From Chondrus crispus (Eukaryota; Rhodophyta; Florideophyceae; Gigartinales; Gigartinaceae), in NCBI RefSeq assembly GCF_000350225.1, contig NW_005179246.1, forward strand, positions 1 to 64,000: a DNA stretch of 64,000 nt. The letters run 5' to 3'. Every line of letters starts with the position of its first letter. Positions within the stretch are counted from its first letter, which is position 1. The translations under genes were made by a program, and so were the position numbers. Positions 53,380 through 63,994 of this stretch are shown piece by piece. A model generated the notes under the pieces. The model had not been told where the DNA came from and made no database searches. It saw only the letters and a program-made list of their open reading frames with translations.

Positions 53380-56108
53380 AGAGTTCCTTCGAGTTCCTCG
53401 GTCTCTATGCTGAACGTTTTCACCTTTCCGGCGTCCATTTCTTCCTTGATGCGGTTGGAGAAGGGGTCGACGGCTTGCTCGCCAATGAGCTCCTCCGGAG
53501 TGACAGCTTGGAATTGATCGAGGCGATCAGGGGCGGTCCCCCCCTCAAGGTCGAGGATGTCGTCTAACGCTTCAAAACTGTCCTCGTCCTCCACTGTACC
53601 CTCGGTGGAGGGCGGTTCGGCCATAAAGCACGGGATTTCGTCGTCGATTTTGTCGACGGTTTCTCTTGCGGTCCGTAATCTTGACAGGGCATCAGCTTGG
53701 CTGTTCGCCTTGCCCTTCTTGTACTTGATTTCAAAATCAAATTCCGAGAGGCGGAGCCTCCATCGGATTAATCTCCCGCTGGGGTCGGTTACGTTCATCA
53801 ACCACCTCAATGAGGCATGGTCGGTATGCACAATGAAGTGCTCGCCATATAGATATGGTCTTAAAGCCTGTACGGCCCAAATTACCGCTAGACATTCTTT
53901 TTCTGATACGGAGTAGTTTCTCTCGGCTGCGGCTAACTTTCTTGAGAAGAACCCGATAGGTTTACGTTGCGCATCCGGGTGCGTTTGAAATAATGCAGCG
54001 CCGATTTGATAGTCGCTTGCATCGGTGTCTACCGAGTATGGTAGGTTCTTCTTTGGCAGCGCCAACACTGTCGGTGCCAAGATGGCGTCTTTGAGCTTAT
54101 GAAAAGCTTTCTTGCACGGTTCGTCGAATCCTTCCAACTGAACCGGTTGTCCCTTCTTCAATAGTTGATTGAGCGGATGCCCGATTTTCGCGTAATGTGG
54201 GACAAACCTTTGGTAGACATTGCAGAGTCCCATGAAGCTTCTGAGCTGGGTCTGCGTTTGAGGGTACCGCACTTGTTCCAACGCGGCGGTTCGCGCGACA
54301 ACAACCTCCAATATACCTGGCCGAACGACATGGCCCAGGTACTTGATCTTTTCGACGAAAAATTCGCACTTGCAAAGCTTGAGCTTCACACCTGCCTTCT
54401 CCAATACATAAAGTATTTCATCCATGTGCACGATGTGCCACTCCCACGACTTGCTAAAAATTATTATGTCATCCAGATACACCAAACAGCATTTCCAACG
54501 GAACGGATAGAGCAGGATATCCATTGCTCTCTGGAACGTCGCTGGCGCGTTGGTTAGCCCGAAGAGCATTCTTGAGAAGCGATACGGACCTGAGTGACAC
54601 GAAAATGCGGTCTTGTCGCGGTCGCACTCAGGGATAGGCATTTGCCAATATCCCGAGATCGCGTCCAACGCGGAGAAAACCTTGGTGTCACCAAGCGAGT
54701 CCAGACACTCATCCATGCGCGGTAAAGGGTACGTGTCCTTTACTGTTACTGCGTTTAACCTGCGATAGTCTACGCAAAAGCGCATCGATCCGTCCGGCTT
54801 CGGCACTAATAAAACGGGCGACGCCCATTCTGACTGCGCCGGTTCAATGACTCCTGCTTCTAACATCTTCTGTACGTCCGCATCTTCTACTTCGCGGGCT
54901 TTAGGCCCGGCCCGATACGGGGCTTGCGCAATTGGCCTTGTATCCGGGGCCAGTTCAATCCGGTGGACTGTGGTGTTGATCTCACCAAGGGTCTCATCCC
55001 ACATGCGGGAATAATTTTTTAACATCCGACGGAATCTTTCGTGCAGCCGGTCCGGCACGTGGCTCAGGTCCAGCTCCTCCACGTCCGGCGGGGGAGGCTC
55101 AACCCGCCGCTCCGGCTTCGTAGTTGCCGTCGCGGAGAGCCCTTCCTTCCGTTCTCCTTGCTGGTCCTCGCGATCTTGTTCCGACGGTTGGCACCTTCTT
55201 TCGCCCGTAGGCGGCGGGGTGGAATTAGTAAATTTTTCCTCGTCCCTTTCTTGAATTCCAAGTACCTCACAAATGGTTGAATTGCTCTTGAATACGGCCC
55301 TCCGGTGCGGTAGTAGTTCCGCCACCACTTGGCCTTTTTGAACCCTGACAGGGTGATTTCTAAAATTCGCTACAAGCATTCTAAAAGGTTTGTCAGGCTC
55401 AACCTGAACTACACCGTTGGTGCTTACGAGCCCGTGCTTGTCGTATAGGGGTGCGTAGTGTTGAACTACGACCAAGCCCGTCCTCTTCGAGGTGCATTCG
55501 ACTACGTGTTGCGTCCCTGGCTCAATGGTCCTGGCTCTTGCCACCTTCACCCTGGGGGAAACTCGCTCCCCTTTTGCATCAGTTTCGCCATCTCCGGGGA
55601 CCAGATTCTTCTTCCATTTTCTCGTCGACAACCGCCTTACGATCGGAACCTCCGAGAAATCTGCCAACTCAACTGTCCTCTTCCGTGGGTAGAAAGCCTC
55701 CACGAATCTATCGCAATAGTCCGCTCCTAGAATCAGCGGTACTGCGAGCTTTTCGCACACAATAAATTCGGCAGCAGCCACAAATCGTCCAAGTCTCACG
55801 GGCATCTTGATCGTTCCGAGAGTCTGGAGTGGCCTGTTATTCGCGTCGCCAATGTCTTGGGTCGGTCCGTAGGACACTAGAGATTCCATTCCAGCCGGGA
55901 GTTCCGATTTTCGCACAAGGTTTGGTCCCGCGCCGGTGTCTAATACAGACAACATCCGGCTCATCAATCCGACTGTTGGTCCAATGTCCGCGTAAACTTT
56001 GTAGTTTTTTCGCCCAAGAACCAAAATCTTCTCGAGACACTCCCTTCGCTTAACCCTGTACGAGGGTCTTCGAACTGCTTGCAGCGGATGATCTCGGGCT
56101 CGGCTCAA
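53253..56108 (-). CDS. Gypsy copy B pol: protease, reverse transcriptase, RNase H
   Basis: 951 codons open. SVLDTGAGPN (residue about 57) is the aspartic protease site; the RT has VFSALDAISGYWQMPI (motif A), LFGLTNAPATFQRAMD and CLVYLDDIIIFS (YLDD); RNase H has YSVDTDASDYQIGAAL, SEKECLAVIWAV, HTDHASLRWL and KANSQADALSRL. The integrase zinc finger begins (LSHYAKLAGHPGGR) but the frame is lost near 53270, where the next ORF resumes with QELYKTLRRYFYGP. Confidence 0.92.
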   Translation of the reverse strand: MSRARDHPLQAVRRPSYRVKRRECLEKILVLGRKNYKVYADIGPTVGLMSRMLSVLDTGAGPNLVRKSELPAGMESLVSYGPTQDIGDANNRPLQTLGTIKMPVRLGRFVAAAEFIVCEKLAVPLILGADYCDRFVEAFYPRKRTVELADFSEVPIVRRLSTRKWKKNLVPGDGETDAKGERVSPRVKVARARTIEPGTQHVVECTSKRTGLVVVQHYAPLYDKHGLVSTNGVVQVEPDKPFRMLVANFRNHPVRVQKGQVVAELLPHRRAVFKSNSTICEVLGIQERDEEKFTNSTPPPTGERRCQPSEQDREDQQGERKEGLSATATTKPERRVEPPPPDVEELDLSHVPDRLHERFRRMLKNYSRMWDETLGEINTTVHRIELAPDTRPIAQAPYRAGPKAREVEDADVQKMLEAGVIEPAQSEWASPVLLVPKPDGSMRFCVDYRRLNAVTVKDTYPLPRMDECLDSLGDTKVFSALDAISGYWQMPIPECDRDKTAFSCHSGPYRFSRMLFGLTNAPATFQRAMDILLYPFRWKCCLVYLDDIIIFSKSWEWHIVHMDEILYVLEKAGVKLKLCKCEFFVEKIKYLGHVVRPGILEVVVARTAALEQVRYPQTQTQLRSFMGLCNVYQRFVPHYAKIGHPLNQLLKKGQPVQLEGFDEPCKKAFHKLKDAILAPTVLALPKKNLPYSVDTDASDYQIGAALFQTHPDAQRKPIGFFSRKLAAAERNYSVSEKECLAVIWAVQALRPYLYGEHFIVHTDHASLRWLMNVTDPSGRLIRWRLRLSEFDFEIKYKKGKANSQADALSRLRTARETVDKIDDEIPCFMAEPPSTEGTVEDEDSFEALDDILDLEGGTAPDRLDQFQAVTPEELIGEQAVDPFSNRIKEEMDAGKVKTFSIETEELEGTLCRTAAVFVHVVIPQSLRDRVLALSHYAKLAGHPGGRNFTRH

Positions 56109-56252
56109 ATTTTTCTTGACTTGGGCTGGCCCTTTGGGCTTGGCTTATCCACAGATCCAACAACCTCCTCATCGGAGCCTGATTTTTCCCTTACAAACGG
56201 GGAGCGGGGCTAAGCCCCGGGCACAGTACGTCGACCCTGTGTCTCTCGCGAC

Positions 56253-57179
56253 TCATGCGAGATTCCCGTCTCTAGTTTTCCTAGTCGGATTCAGCTCCTC
56301 CAACTCCTCCCATCGCGGCCTGCGTCGCGTTGCGACGTCCTCTGGCTCAGCGTCCTTGTCTCTCCGCGAGGCGGACGAAGTGATCCCGCCCCGTCTGGAG
56401 GTAATTTTCTTGCCCTGCGAAATTCCTTTTCGTTCCTCTGAACGATGTTCGGAATTGCTGGCATGGTTCGACGAACCGTCGTCATCATCTTCGGAAAGGC
56501 CATTCGACTCGGTCATTGAGTCTTGGTCCTCTGGCTCGTCACTACAGTGACTCTTGCTCCTGCGTCGCAGATTCTTCTTCGAAGTCTTCCACTTGGAACT
56601 CCGCTGTACAGCAGCCTCGTCCTTCTTCGATCGACGGTCGCCTTCTCGACCCGTTGGGAGCGGCTCTTGCCCGGTGGTCTGTTCAAGGTCCTTGAGACGA
56701 TGAGCGGCGCGGTCAAACCTGTCGTCGATACTGCTTCTAAATTTACGTAAGGACTCCAAAGCTTGATTCGCGTCGCGCCTTGCGTCCTTGACTGAAATTT
56801 TCAACGAAGCTAGAACCTCCGGCTCCAGACCGTCGGTCGCATCACCTCGCTCCTTCTCGACGAGATCCACTCGAGCCAATAGCTCTCCTAAAACGGTGTG
56901 GAACTCGGATGCTTGCAACTCCAGTTTCTTCCGGACGAGGGCTAATTCAGCCTCGAGATTTTTCGTCATCTCTTGGCGAATTTTCTCGCCCATCTTTTCC
57001 AACCTGTATGATAGGGTGTCCTTGTTGGCTTCAATCCCTGTCTGGGATTCTTGACCTTTGGGATCCGTGGCCGTATTGGCCTGGCTTCGGGTGCAAGGAC
57101 CTCGCCGGATCCTCGACGCCCTTGCCGATCCGCTCCTACTCGCCCCGAGACCGACGTCCCCAGGTGCGCTTGTCCACAT
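56253..57179 (-). pseudogene. Gypsy copy B gag, capsid and zinc knuckle deleted
   Basis: 308 codons matching the N-terminal third of copy A's gag (coiled coil ALVRKKLELQASEFHTVLGEL, linker, SSASRRDKDAEPEDVATRR). At ELNP it jumps to sequence that in copy A follows the gag stop, so about 1.4 kb (capsid plus CCHC) is missing. The frame then ends RKTRDGNLA. Confidence 0.85.
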
Positions 57180-57297
57180 CGCTCGTACGAGCGAACCTAC
57201 ACAAAAAAGTTACCAACAAAAAATAAAAAAGAGACTCCGTTACCCAGACCACCTTCTTGTCGTAGACAGAACAAATTCTGGGTCGGGAGACCACTTT

Positions 57298-58172
57298 TGT
57301 ATTGCAATGTGCCTGGCAGGCCGCGAACACAGTCCGACGGTCAAACAAAAAGAAGAAAAACAACAACAGCAACAACCACTGCCGATGGCACGCGCTACGA
57401 AGCGTTCGAGACTCCCTTTCCCCTTGTGTGGGCTTGCCGCCCACGGTAGCTCGACTCCGACTGGGGGGTTAAAGAAACATACCCGGCCCGGGAGGATAAT
57501 GGTGGTAGAGACTTGTGAAGACTTGAGCGCTCGACGAGTGCGGGTTGGGCTTGTCTACGGGAATTTAACTGCGGTTCGCTGAATTGTAAGGCCAATGCTC
57601 GACGAGCGTCTTCAGCACCTTGTGTGTAATTCAAGGTCTTCGACGGGGGCTTGTTCAGCACTACCCGACGGGATCGTAACCGTGTAGTAACGCTACTACC
57701 AACGTGTTGCCCGATGGCTAAAAACACCCTCACCAGTGCGATTGCGATCGCGATAGGCAGTACCAACTCTGTCTATACAGTGAGACCTTCGACGGAGGCG
57801 TCGTTACAACAGCCTTCTTACGGAACTTGAAACAGTAGCAGCGCTACACAACGTGTTGCCCGATGGCTAAAACACCTACACTAGATCGGTCGCAACCGAC
57901 TCCAATGGAACCAACACAATTAAGGAAAAAAATAGATGTAGAGATAGAAAAGATAAAAGGATAAGGAAAAGGAATGGGACCCCCGAGCGCTGAAGGATGC
58001 CGTAGGCTTAGGTAAAACGGAGCGTCTTGGTAGAGACGGACTTCGACCAAGGGGACATTCAATTCCGGCAACTTCGGTTGGTTTATTGACTTGGTCGGTC
58101 AAAGGGCTAAGTTATATAGAGCCCCGCCGGGGCGAGAACAGTAGCTCCCGGCTCTAGATTCTAGATCTAATT
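57298..58172 (-). repeat. 5' LTR of gypsy copy B, truncated
   Basis: 875 bp matching 44001-45510 minus the nested solo LTR; the distal about 140 bp of U3 is missing, and a minisatellite starts about 50 bp beyond. The site of the nested insertion is empty here. Confidence 0.88.
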
Positions 58173-58223
58173 GGTAATTAAAAATAGGGGATTAAGGGTT
58201 ATCACCGTATATAATATATGCAT

Positions 58224-58660
58224 TCAACCATTGGTAGATTGGTAGATTGGTAGATTGGTACGTTGGTAGTTTAGTCTATTGGACCATTGGTGCATTGGTG
58301 CATTGGTAGTTTAGTATATTGGACCATTGGTAGTTTAATGCATTGGTAGTTTAATATATTGGGACATTGGTAGTTTAGTGCATTGGTGCATTGGTACATT
58401 AATAGTTTATTACATTGGTACATTGGTACATTGGAAGATTGGGTTTATCATTTGAATGGGTTTATCATTTGAATGGGTTTAGCATTTGAATGGGTTTAGG
58501 ATTGGATTGGGTTTAGGATTGGATTGGGTTTAGGATTGGATTGGGTTTACGTTTGGAGTGGGTTTTACGTTTGGGTTGGGTTTAGCTGTGCCCTGGGTTT
58601 AGTTTATGATTGGGTTTCGCTATTGATTGGGTTATAAGCATTCTGGGTTTCGGCAACGGT
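58224..58660. repeat. Two adjoining minisatellites (TTGGTA and GGGTTTA types)
   Basis: 58224-58440: degenerate 10-12-bp units on ATTGGTAGATTGGT / GGTAGTTTAGT. 58436-58640: 17-18-bp units GGGTTTATCATTTGAAT changing to GGGTTTAGGATTGGATT. Each unit of the second array contains GGGTTTA, the plant-type telomere heptamer, but not in tandem. Confidence 0.9.
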
Positions 58661-59750
58661 GGGTTTTACATACTGGGATTACGTACCGTCTCACTGTCAC
58701 CCTGTCACTGTGTCACTCTACACCCCATTGAATTTGGATTTACGCAGCATAATCTCGAAATCGGGGAAAAATTAGTATTACCGAGGTTTCTGCGAAAAGT
58801 GTTTAATTATTTAATTATTTAATTCTGGTAATGTTTTCAAATGCTTGTGATTTAATTTATGACCCTCCCCGACTGGATCCGGGGTGACCGTGATCTGATT
58901 CTCGCCGCCGCCGCATGCCGCCCAGAATTGAAATTTCTCACCACCACTCTCCCACCCTCCCACTTCCCACACCCCCACCCCATCGATCGAAATGTTTTCG
59001 TCGTCTGCTTCCGTCCCATTAATCGTCGATGATCTGCTGAACGTGTCGCCATCCACGTCTTCCTCTTGCATTCTCGCTAGCCGCTTGCTGGGTCACGGTT
59101 ACGGCGGCAACATCGCACCGCCACTGTGACTCGTCCTCACTCGCTCACCTCCTCTCCCCTCTCCGCCTGTCCGTGCCCCTGTACCCCGGTCTGGAATTCC
59201 CTTTGCAAGTAAGTGCGCCCTCGCTTTTACGTCACGCGCAGGCGCCTGTCGGGTGAACACGCTCTAACACTCTCGTTTCGCCTCTTCTGTTGATCCTCGC
59301 TTTGTTTCATTTCGCCCACGTCGCATCACATCGACTTTACAGACCTGACCCAACTTCCCTCCTCTTCCCAGGAATTGCAGAGCAGAGCGCCACGAATCTA
59401 TGCCATATTTTTCCATTCTTCCGCAGCCTTCTGTACGCAAAAACTGCGTTGTCGTACGTGACCGGCAACTGCTACCGCGGGTGTGGTCCTAATCGCATGC
59501 TTTACGTCTAATTCACGCTGATTGGCAGTTTAACGAGTCCCTTCTTTGTGTTTCTAACCTTTTATTGGCGCTACCGCGTAGCAGGGGAAGAGGCATGCCA
59601 GTGCGAGCTGGTAATTTTCCAATTGTTGTGGTACATTGTTGGCTTCCTACGCTTACGAACGGAGGAGGTGGAGGTGGGTGTCTCGAGGGTGCGACGGACT
59701 TCCCAGAAGATGGACATGAGCGGTGCCTATGTTTAGTTCTGGCGTCAGTT
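58661..59750. other. Noncoding region
   Basis: No supported gene; 58860-59070 and 59290-59511 have open frames without protein-like content. Confidence 0.3.
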
Positions 59751-59751
59751 C

Positions 59752-60170
59752 CCGCGGGACGATACGTTTTTGGCACATGTCAGGATCGATACGTAATGAC
59801 AAAAAACGTATCGTCCAGGCCTGATTCGACGTATGTGCGATTTTGGTACTGTCTACGGTATATGGCCCAAAACGTATCGTGCCGGGCGGTTTTAACGGCG
59901 ACAGTTTTCTGGTGGGACGATACGTTTTAGGCCGATTTACACGGCGGCACCCCCATACGCGCTGTATTGGCAACATTGCTGTTGGCAATTTCTGACTAAA
60001 ATTTTGCCGACGGCGGCGCACAGCCAATAAAATGTCAGTGCGCAAAATTTAGTTTTTGCCGTGTGCGATTAGAGGCGCATGAGCAATATTATTAACTTCA
60101 TATTTTATCACGTACCGTGTCCCTCGTCTGGCAAGATTGTAAGATGCCCAAAACGTATCGTGCTGGGTGG
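59752..60170. repeat. Cluster of ACGATACGTTTT motifs in both orientations
   Basis: GGGACGATACGTTTTTGGC at 59755, inverse AAAACGTATCGT copies near 59808, 59868 and 60150, forward again near 59918. The outer pair is inverted, so this may be a small nonautonomous transposon. Confidence 0.6.
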
Positions 60171-60349
60171 GGCAATTACAGCAGGCAGATTTAGTGGCAG
60201 GGCCTTATACTGCACTGACGGCGTCGCAGTGCGCATGTACGAGTTACACAATAAGGCGGCGTAATTTATGTTCTGAACATCAAAGCTTTCTAAGTTATTT
60301 ACTGCGCGAAATTGAAAAGCGCCGTATGCAGGTTTCGATGATCGTTGCC

Positions 60350-60860
60350 TCAACGACGCATTTTGGACGGGTGTGTCAGAGATTCGTTGGGGAGGGATGC
60401 GCGGACGATGCGTTCTGGAGAGGTGCGTCTAGGATGCGAGCTGAGGGGGTGCGAGAATGATGCGTTGGAAGGGGTGCCAGAATGCTACGTTGGAGAGGGG
60501 TGCGCTCGTGATGTGTTCTATAGGGGTGCGCTCATCATTTGTTTTAGAGGGATGCCAGAATGATACGTTCGAGAGGGGTGCGCCCACGACGCGTTCTAAG
60601 GGGGTGCGAGATTGATGCGTTCGGGAGGGTGCGCCCATGATGCGGTCTAGAGGGGCGCGAGAACAATGCATTTTGGAAGAGTGCAAGAATGATACGTTCG
60701 GGACGGGTGCGCCCACGATGCGTTCTGAAGGGGTGCGAGAATGATACGTTCGAGAGGGGTGCGCCCATGATGCGTTCTGGAGGGGCGCGAGAACGATGCG
60801 TTTTGGAAGGGTGGGAGAATGATACTTTGGAGAGGGCTACTCGCAAGACGCGTCCTGCAA
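60350..60860. repeat. Degenerate minisatellite, units about 28-30 bp
   Basis: About seventeen units alternate GGGGTGCGAGAATGATGCGTT and GGGGTGCGCCCATGATGCGTTC types. Both strands stay open over part of it, giving repetitive frames that should not be called genes. Confidence 0.85.
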
Positions 60861-61219
60861 GGGGCCCGAACGGTGCGTTTGCATGTTTCTTTTCTGTTTC
60901 AGCTACTTCTGTAGTAGATGGCCGTTACAAAAGCACAAGTGTAAATTTTGTGGGGTTGTTTGTGTAGTGGAGAAACAGCAAAACGGCACGATTGGTGAGC
61001 ATAGCAGTTGGATATGGCGCGACGTAGAAGATGTATAAATGAATGATTCAACAAAAACGGCGGGTAGTGATCGCACGGGCACATGGAAATGTGAGGATCG
61101 CTGTGACATGTGAATGGTTCCATTTTCGAGAAGATTGAAGCTTTCTATCGTTGAGAGTTTATTGAAAATGTGGTCGTAATACTGCAGTATGTGGATATCG
61201 AAAACTACTGGCAGTCCAG

Positions 61220-62680
61220 TCAGCCCAGTTGGAGAAGACCTTGATGTATGGCCCAAGCCAGTGGGAGCCATATTGTCAGATGCATATCGTCGTTATTCTC
61301 GTCAGCGGACTCTATGGATGCATCCGAGAAGATGACGGCTAAGTCCTTCTCAGTGACCCGGGCCGGGCGGTCACGAAGAACGGAGTTGAAGCGGCAAAGG
61401 ATTTCGGAAGGTAACAGGTTTTCAGCGATCTGTTGCTGGAAAGACTTCATTCGCCAAAGGTTCCAGGCGAGTGATATCATAGGACGTAGATCGCAACGAC
61501 CGTATTGGCCGAATGTGGGGTGAAGTGGTTGGCCAAGGCAGTGCGAGAGGCGGCAATCATAGCACTTGAGAGGGACTTTTCTTGGGACGGGGCAAGACGG
61601 GACGAAATGGGTCGTAGAGAAACAGGCATAGCAGCTTCTTTCCATGAATGGACAGTCATTCTGAGGATGTTCCGTACCGGAACGGCGGGGAGAAGCGTGG
61701 CATAAGAGACACGTCGTCTTGGTTAGGAAGAGGAATTGAGTTACTAAATGAACCGTGGATTCGGTGTCAATTGCCTGGAAGTGACTAAATGGCAACGATA
61801 GGGGAGGTGACGGGGAAGGGAAAGGGTTTGTGAGAACATTAGGTTGGGTGTGGCGCGCCATACTGGGAGAAGTTCGTAAGCTCTTGAATGAATTTCTTCC
61901 CGATGGTGGAAGTGATGCGGGCCGTTTGCCCGAAAGGACTTGCTTCAAAGATGGTGACGCCATCGGAAGTGACCGTGGACGGACTGGAAATGGTGCTTGC
62001 TGCATTGAAGGTGATGCTGAAGGCAGCAAGCGTTCACTTGATTGTTGTGGGGAGAAGCTAAGGATTCTTCGAACTGGAGGGGCTGGAGGGGGGGTTGGTT
62101 GGAGCGGATTGCTCAAGCAAGAGAAGCATTTCATCGAAGTTGTGCTGCGGGGATGTGGTGGCTCCGATTTGGTTTTGCCGTTGAGGCTCGAGATGGTTTT
62201 GATTTTGATCTTGATGTGGAGGTGGCAACTGCGATTGCGATGGTGTGGTGGGAAGCGAATGTTGCTGAGACTGGGATTGCGAATTTGCATCCCAAGGTCT
62301 AGAGGTATCCGGTGTGTGAAATTGTGAACTCTGAGGGGTGTGCGGTGCATTAGTTGGCTGGGAGGGGAACATAGATCTGCAAACATCGCACCAGACTGCG
62401 TGCTTGTCAAAGCGACAGACACCAGAGACTTGGCCATCCATGGCTGTGTAAAGTGCATCTTTCCGGCAATCCGTGGTATTGAGAACCCAATTCATCATCT
62501 CGTTTCGGTTCGTTACTGCGAGATCATTTTGGTCAATGTTGCCCTTTTTGAGAAGGGAGGTTTCGAAGCTCTTATTGTACTGGGTTGAGTTTAGGAGGAA
62601 GACGAATGCGTGGTGTCCGTCGCGTCCAGACCAGCTTGCGGTGCCATTAACCTTGCGTTTTGTGGGCGGGGAAACAGCAG
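61220..62680 (-). pseudogene. C-terminus of a RecQ-like (telomere-linked type) helicase with Cys-rich tail
   Basis: Two frames. 62680-62058: SGRDGHHAFVFLLNSTQYNK is helicase motif VI and the following strand; then VLNTTDCRKDALYTAMDG and DKHAVWCDVCRSMF match the zinc-binding C-R-x(n)-D-G ... C-D-V-C region of fungal telomere-linked RecQ-like helicases. A long Gln/Pro/Ser linker follows, then in the next frame (to 61220) a Cys/His cluster: CLLCHASPRR, NDCPFMERSCYACFSTTHF, CYDCRLSHC. The helicase core before motif VI is absent; a SET domain precedes it instead. Confidence 0.6.
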
Positions 62681-62689
62681 CTGCTCCTG

Positions 62690-63390
62690 TCTGTGTGCTT
62701 CGAATTCTTCGTCGTCGTGGTGATAGCGCGCGTCGTTGATATAACCACCCATTGTGAATGGTGTAGAGACAACGCATATTGCCTTTTGACCGTTCAGCAG
62801 GTCCTTGACGGCGTTGAATCCGTGTCCGCGTATGTTAACTTGCAGCGCATATTTGTTGTAGCGATGTATGTCTACCCCGAGTACACCGCCGCCATACTTC
62901 TTTGCCATCTGCCTGCGCTTTCCGAGATCGTGGTATGCCAACGTACCAAAGTACGAACAGATTAGATCCCCCTTCTGAAAAGTCTTTGCCGCAAATACAC
63001 CCTGACCAGCCATTTGGTGCTTGATGGTTGAGGTTGTGACGAACAAACCGTTGGCAGCTGCATCAATCTGCAAAAGTTGTTTCGTGTCTGATTGTTCAAG
63101 CAGGCCTTGGTATTGACGGGGCCATTCATGGAATGGCTTGTTCATGCAGTCAATCAGGAATCCTCGATTATCCCAAGTGGATGCTAGATGAGACAGAATA
63201 TGGTCGGAGAAGCATTGGTATGGTGGCATTCCTTTTGGAGCGTTCCACCTGGGATCAAGCATCTCTGGAGGGGCGTACTGTTCATGCACAGAACAAACTA
63301 AAGGAAGGAACTTCGACAATAGTTTGATATCTGTGGCCTTGGTAGCAAGCAATGGCTGATGCTGTTCTTCGTAAGACATGGTTGGAAGCC
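62690..63390 (-). pseudogene. SET-domain protein segment
   Basis: Frame 63409-62591. After a helical linker (ATDIKLLSKFLPLVCSVHEQ) comes AGQGVFAAKTFQKGDLICSY (the SET start G-x-G-V/L-F-A), FGTLAYHDL and TMGGYINDARY (the G-x-I-N-D/H-x-R/x SAM/substrate part). The usual C-terminal E-E-L-x-x-x-Y-G is not visible because the frame runs into the helicase fragment. SET enzymes methylate lysines, usually on histones. It is joined upstream, after a 1-nt frame change near 63375, to the DNA methyltransferase. Confidence 0.65.
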
Positions 63391-63994
63391 ACAGCAAAGC
63401 ATGCCTCATCTACTTCGCACCCGACAAATCTGCGATGATTGGGGAGAGTCATGCAAGCATGGGCAGTTGAGAAGGTACCGGCGAATAAATCCACCACGAT
63501 ATCACCTGGCTGAGAGAACCTGCAGATGAGTTCCTTGAGGAGGGCAACTGGTTTCTGCTCTGCGCGGAGAGCAAAGGTTTTTGATGGGTCGTTGCTGTTG
63601 CATCCTCGGAGCTGTTCACCGGGAAGAAGCCACATGACATTGTTAATGATGTTCTTGAAGGCCGGAAATGTTGAAGGGACGTAGTTAAAGTTCTTGTAGT
63701 TAACCATCGCTTCTTTCTCTTTGTATGTAAGACTGTTTTTCTTGATATGGACTGCCAATTCGGCCCGAGTGAACACTTCTTTCCCGGGGGTACTGTGATG
63801 ACTGAAGGATGTCTCTCGACTATCAAGGGCATCGAATTCACAGTGAATGTGGGCCTCTTTTGGCCCCTGCCGAGGTCTGTAGTCGAGGCTTTGAACTTTC
63901 TACGCCATGTCATGAATTGCTGTATCGAGCAGAAAATGATGCCGTGTTCACCTTTTCTAAAGACCATAGCTGCAGTTTTCACGACCTCGCCCAT
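63330..63994 (-). pseudogene. DNA N4/N6-methyltransferase (N6_N4_Mtase type), partial at window edge
   Basis: 63994-63775 gives GEHGIIFCSIQQFMTWRRKF; after a 1-nt change near 63775 the next frame (63776-63330) has VMWLLPGEQLRG, AEQKPVALLKELICRFSQPG (Q-K-P motif) and DIVVDLFAGTFSTAHA then RRFVGCEVDEACF, the SAM-binding F-x-G and strand-2 Glu. This order (catalytic motif, target region, then SAM motif) is that of beta-class DNA methylases; the S/D-P-P-Y/W catalytic motif should lie before 63994, outside the window. The family is rare in eukaryotes. Frameshifts may be real or assembly errors. Confidence 0.7.

Larger units (their letters stand above)
44001..58172 (-). mobile_element. Gypsy chromovirus copy B (pol with chromodomain, antisense ORF)
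   Basis: Runs right to left: 5' LTR 57298-58172 (outer U3 truncated), gag N-terminal part, pol, a 4.1-kb noncoding zone, an ORF on the opposite strand, polypurine tract, 3' LTR 44001-45648 (with nested solo LTR). RT and integrase motifs and a chromodomain place it in the chromovirus branch of Ty3/gypsy. Disabled by a frameshift at the pol integrase start and stops at 52396 and 51931. Confidence 0.9.

Noticed and set aside
58224-58640. Possible centromere or true telomere array
   Set aside because: Only about 400 bp, degenerate units, and no uninterrupted heptamer repeats.
60429-60967. Repetitive frames of 92-100 codons on both strands
   Set aside because: Produced by the minisatellite; both strands stay open from unit length, not coding.
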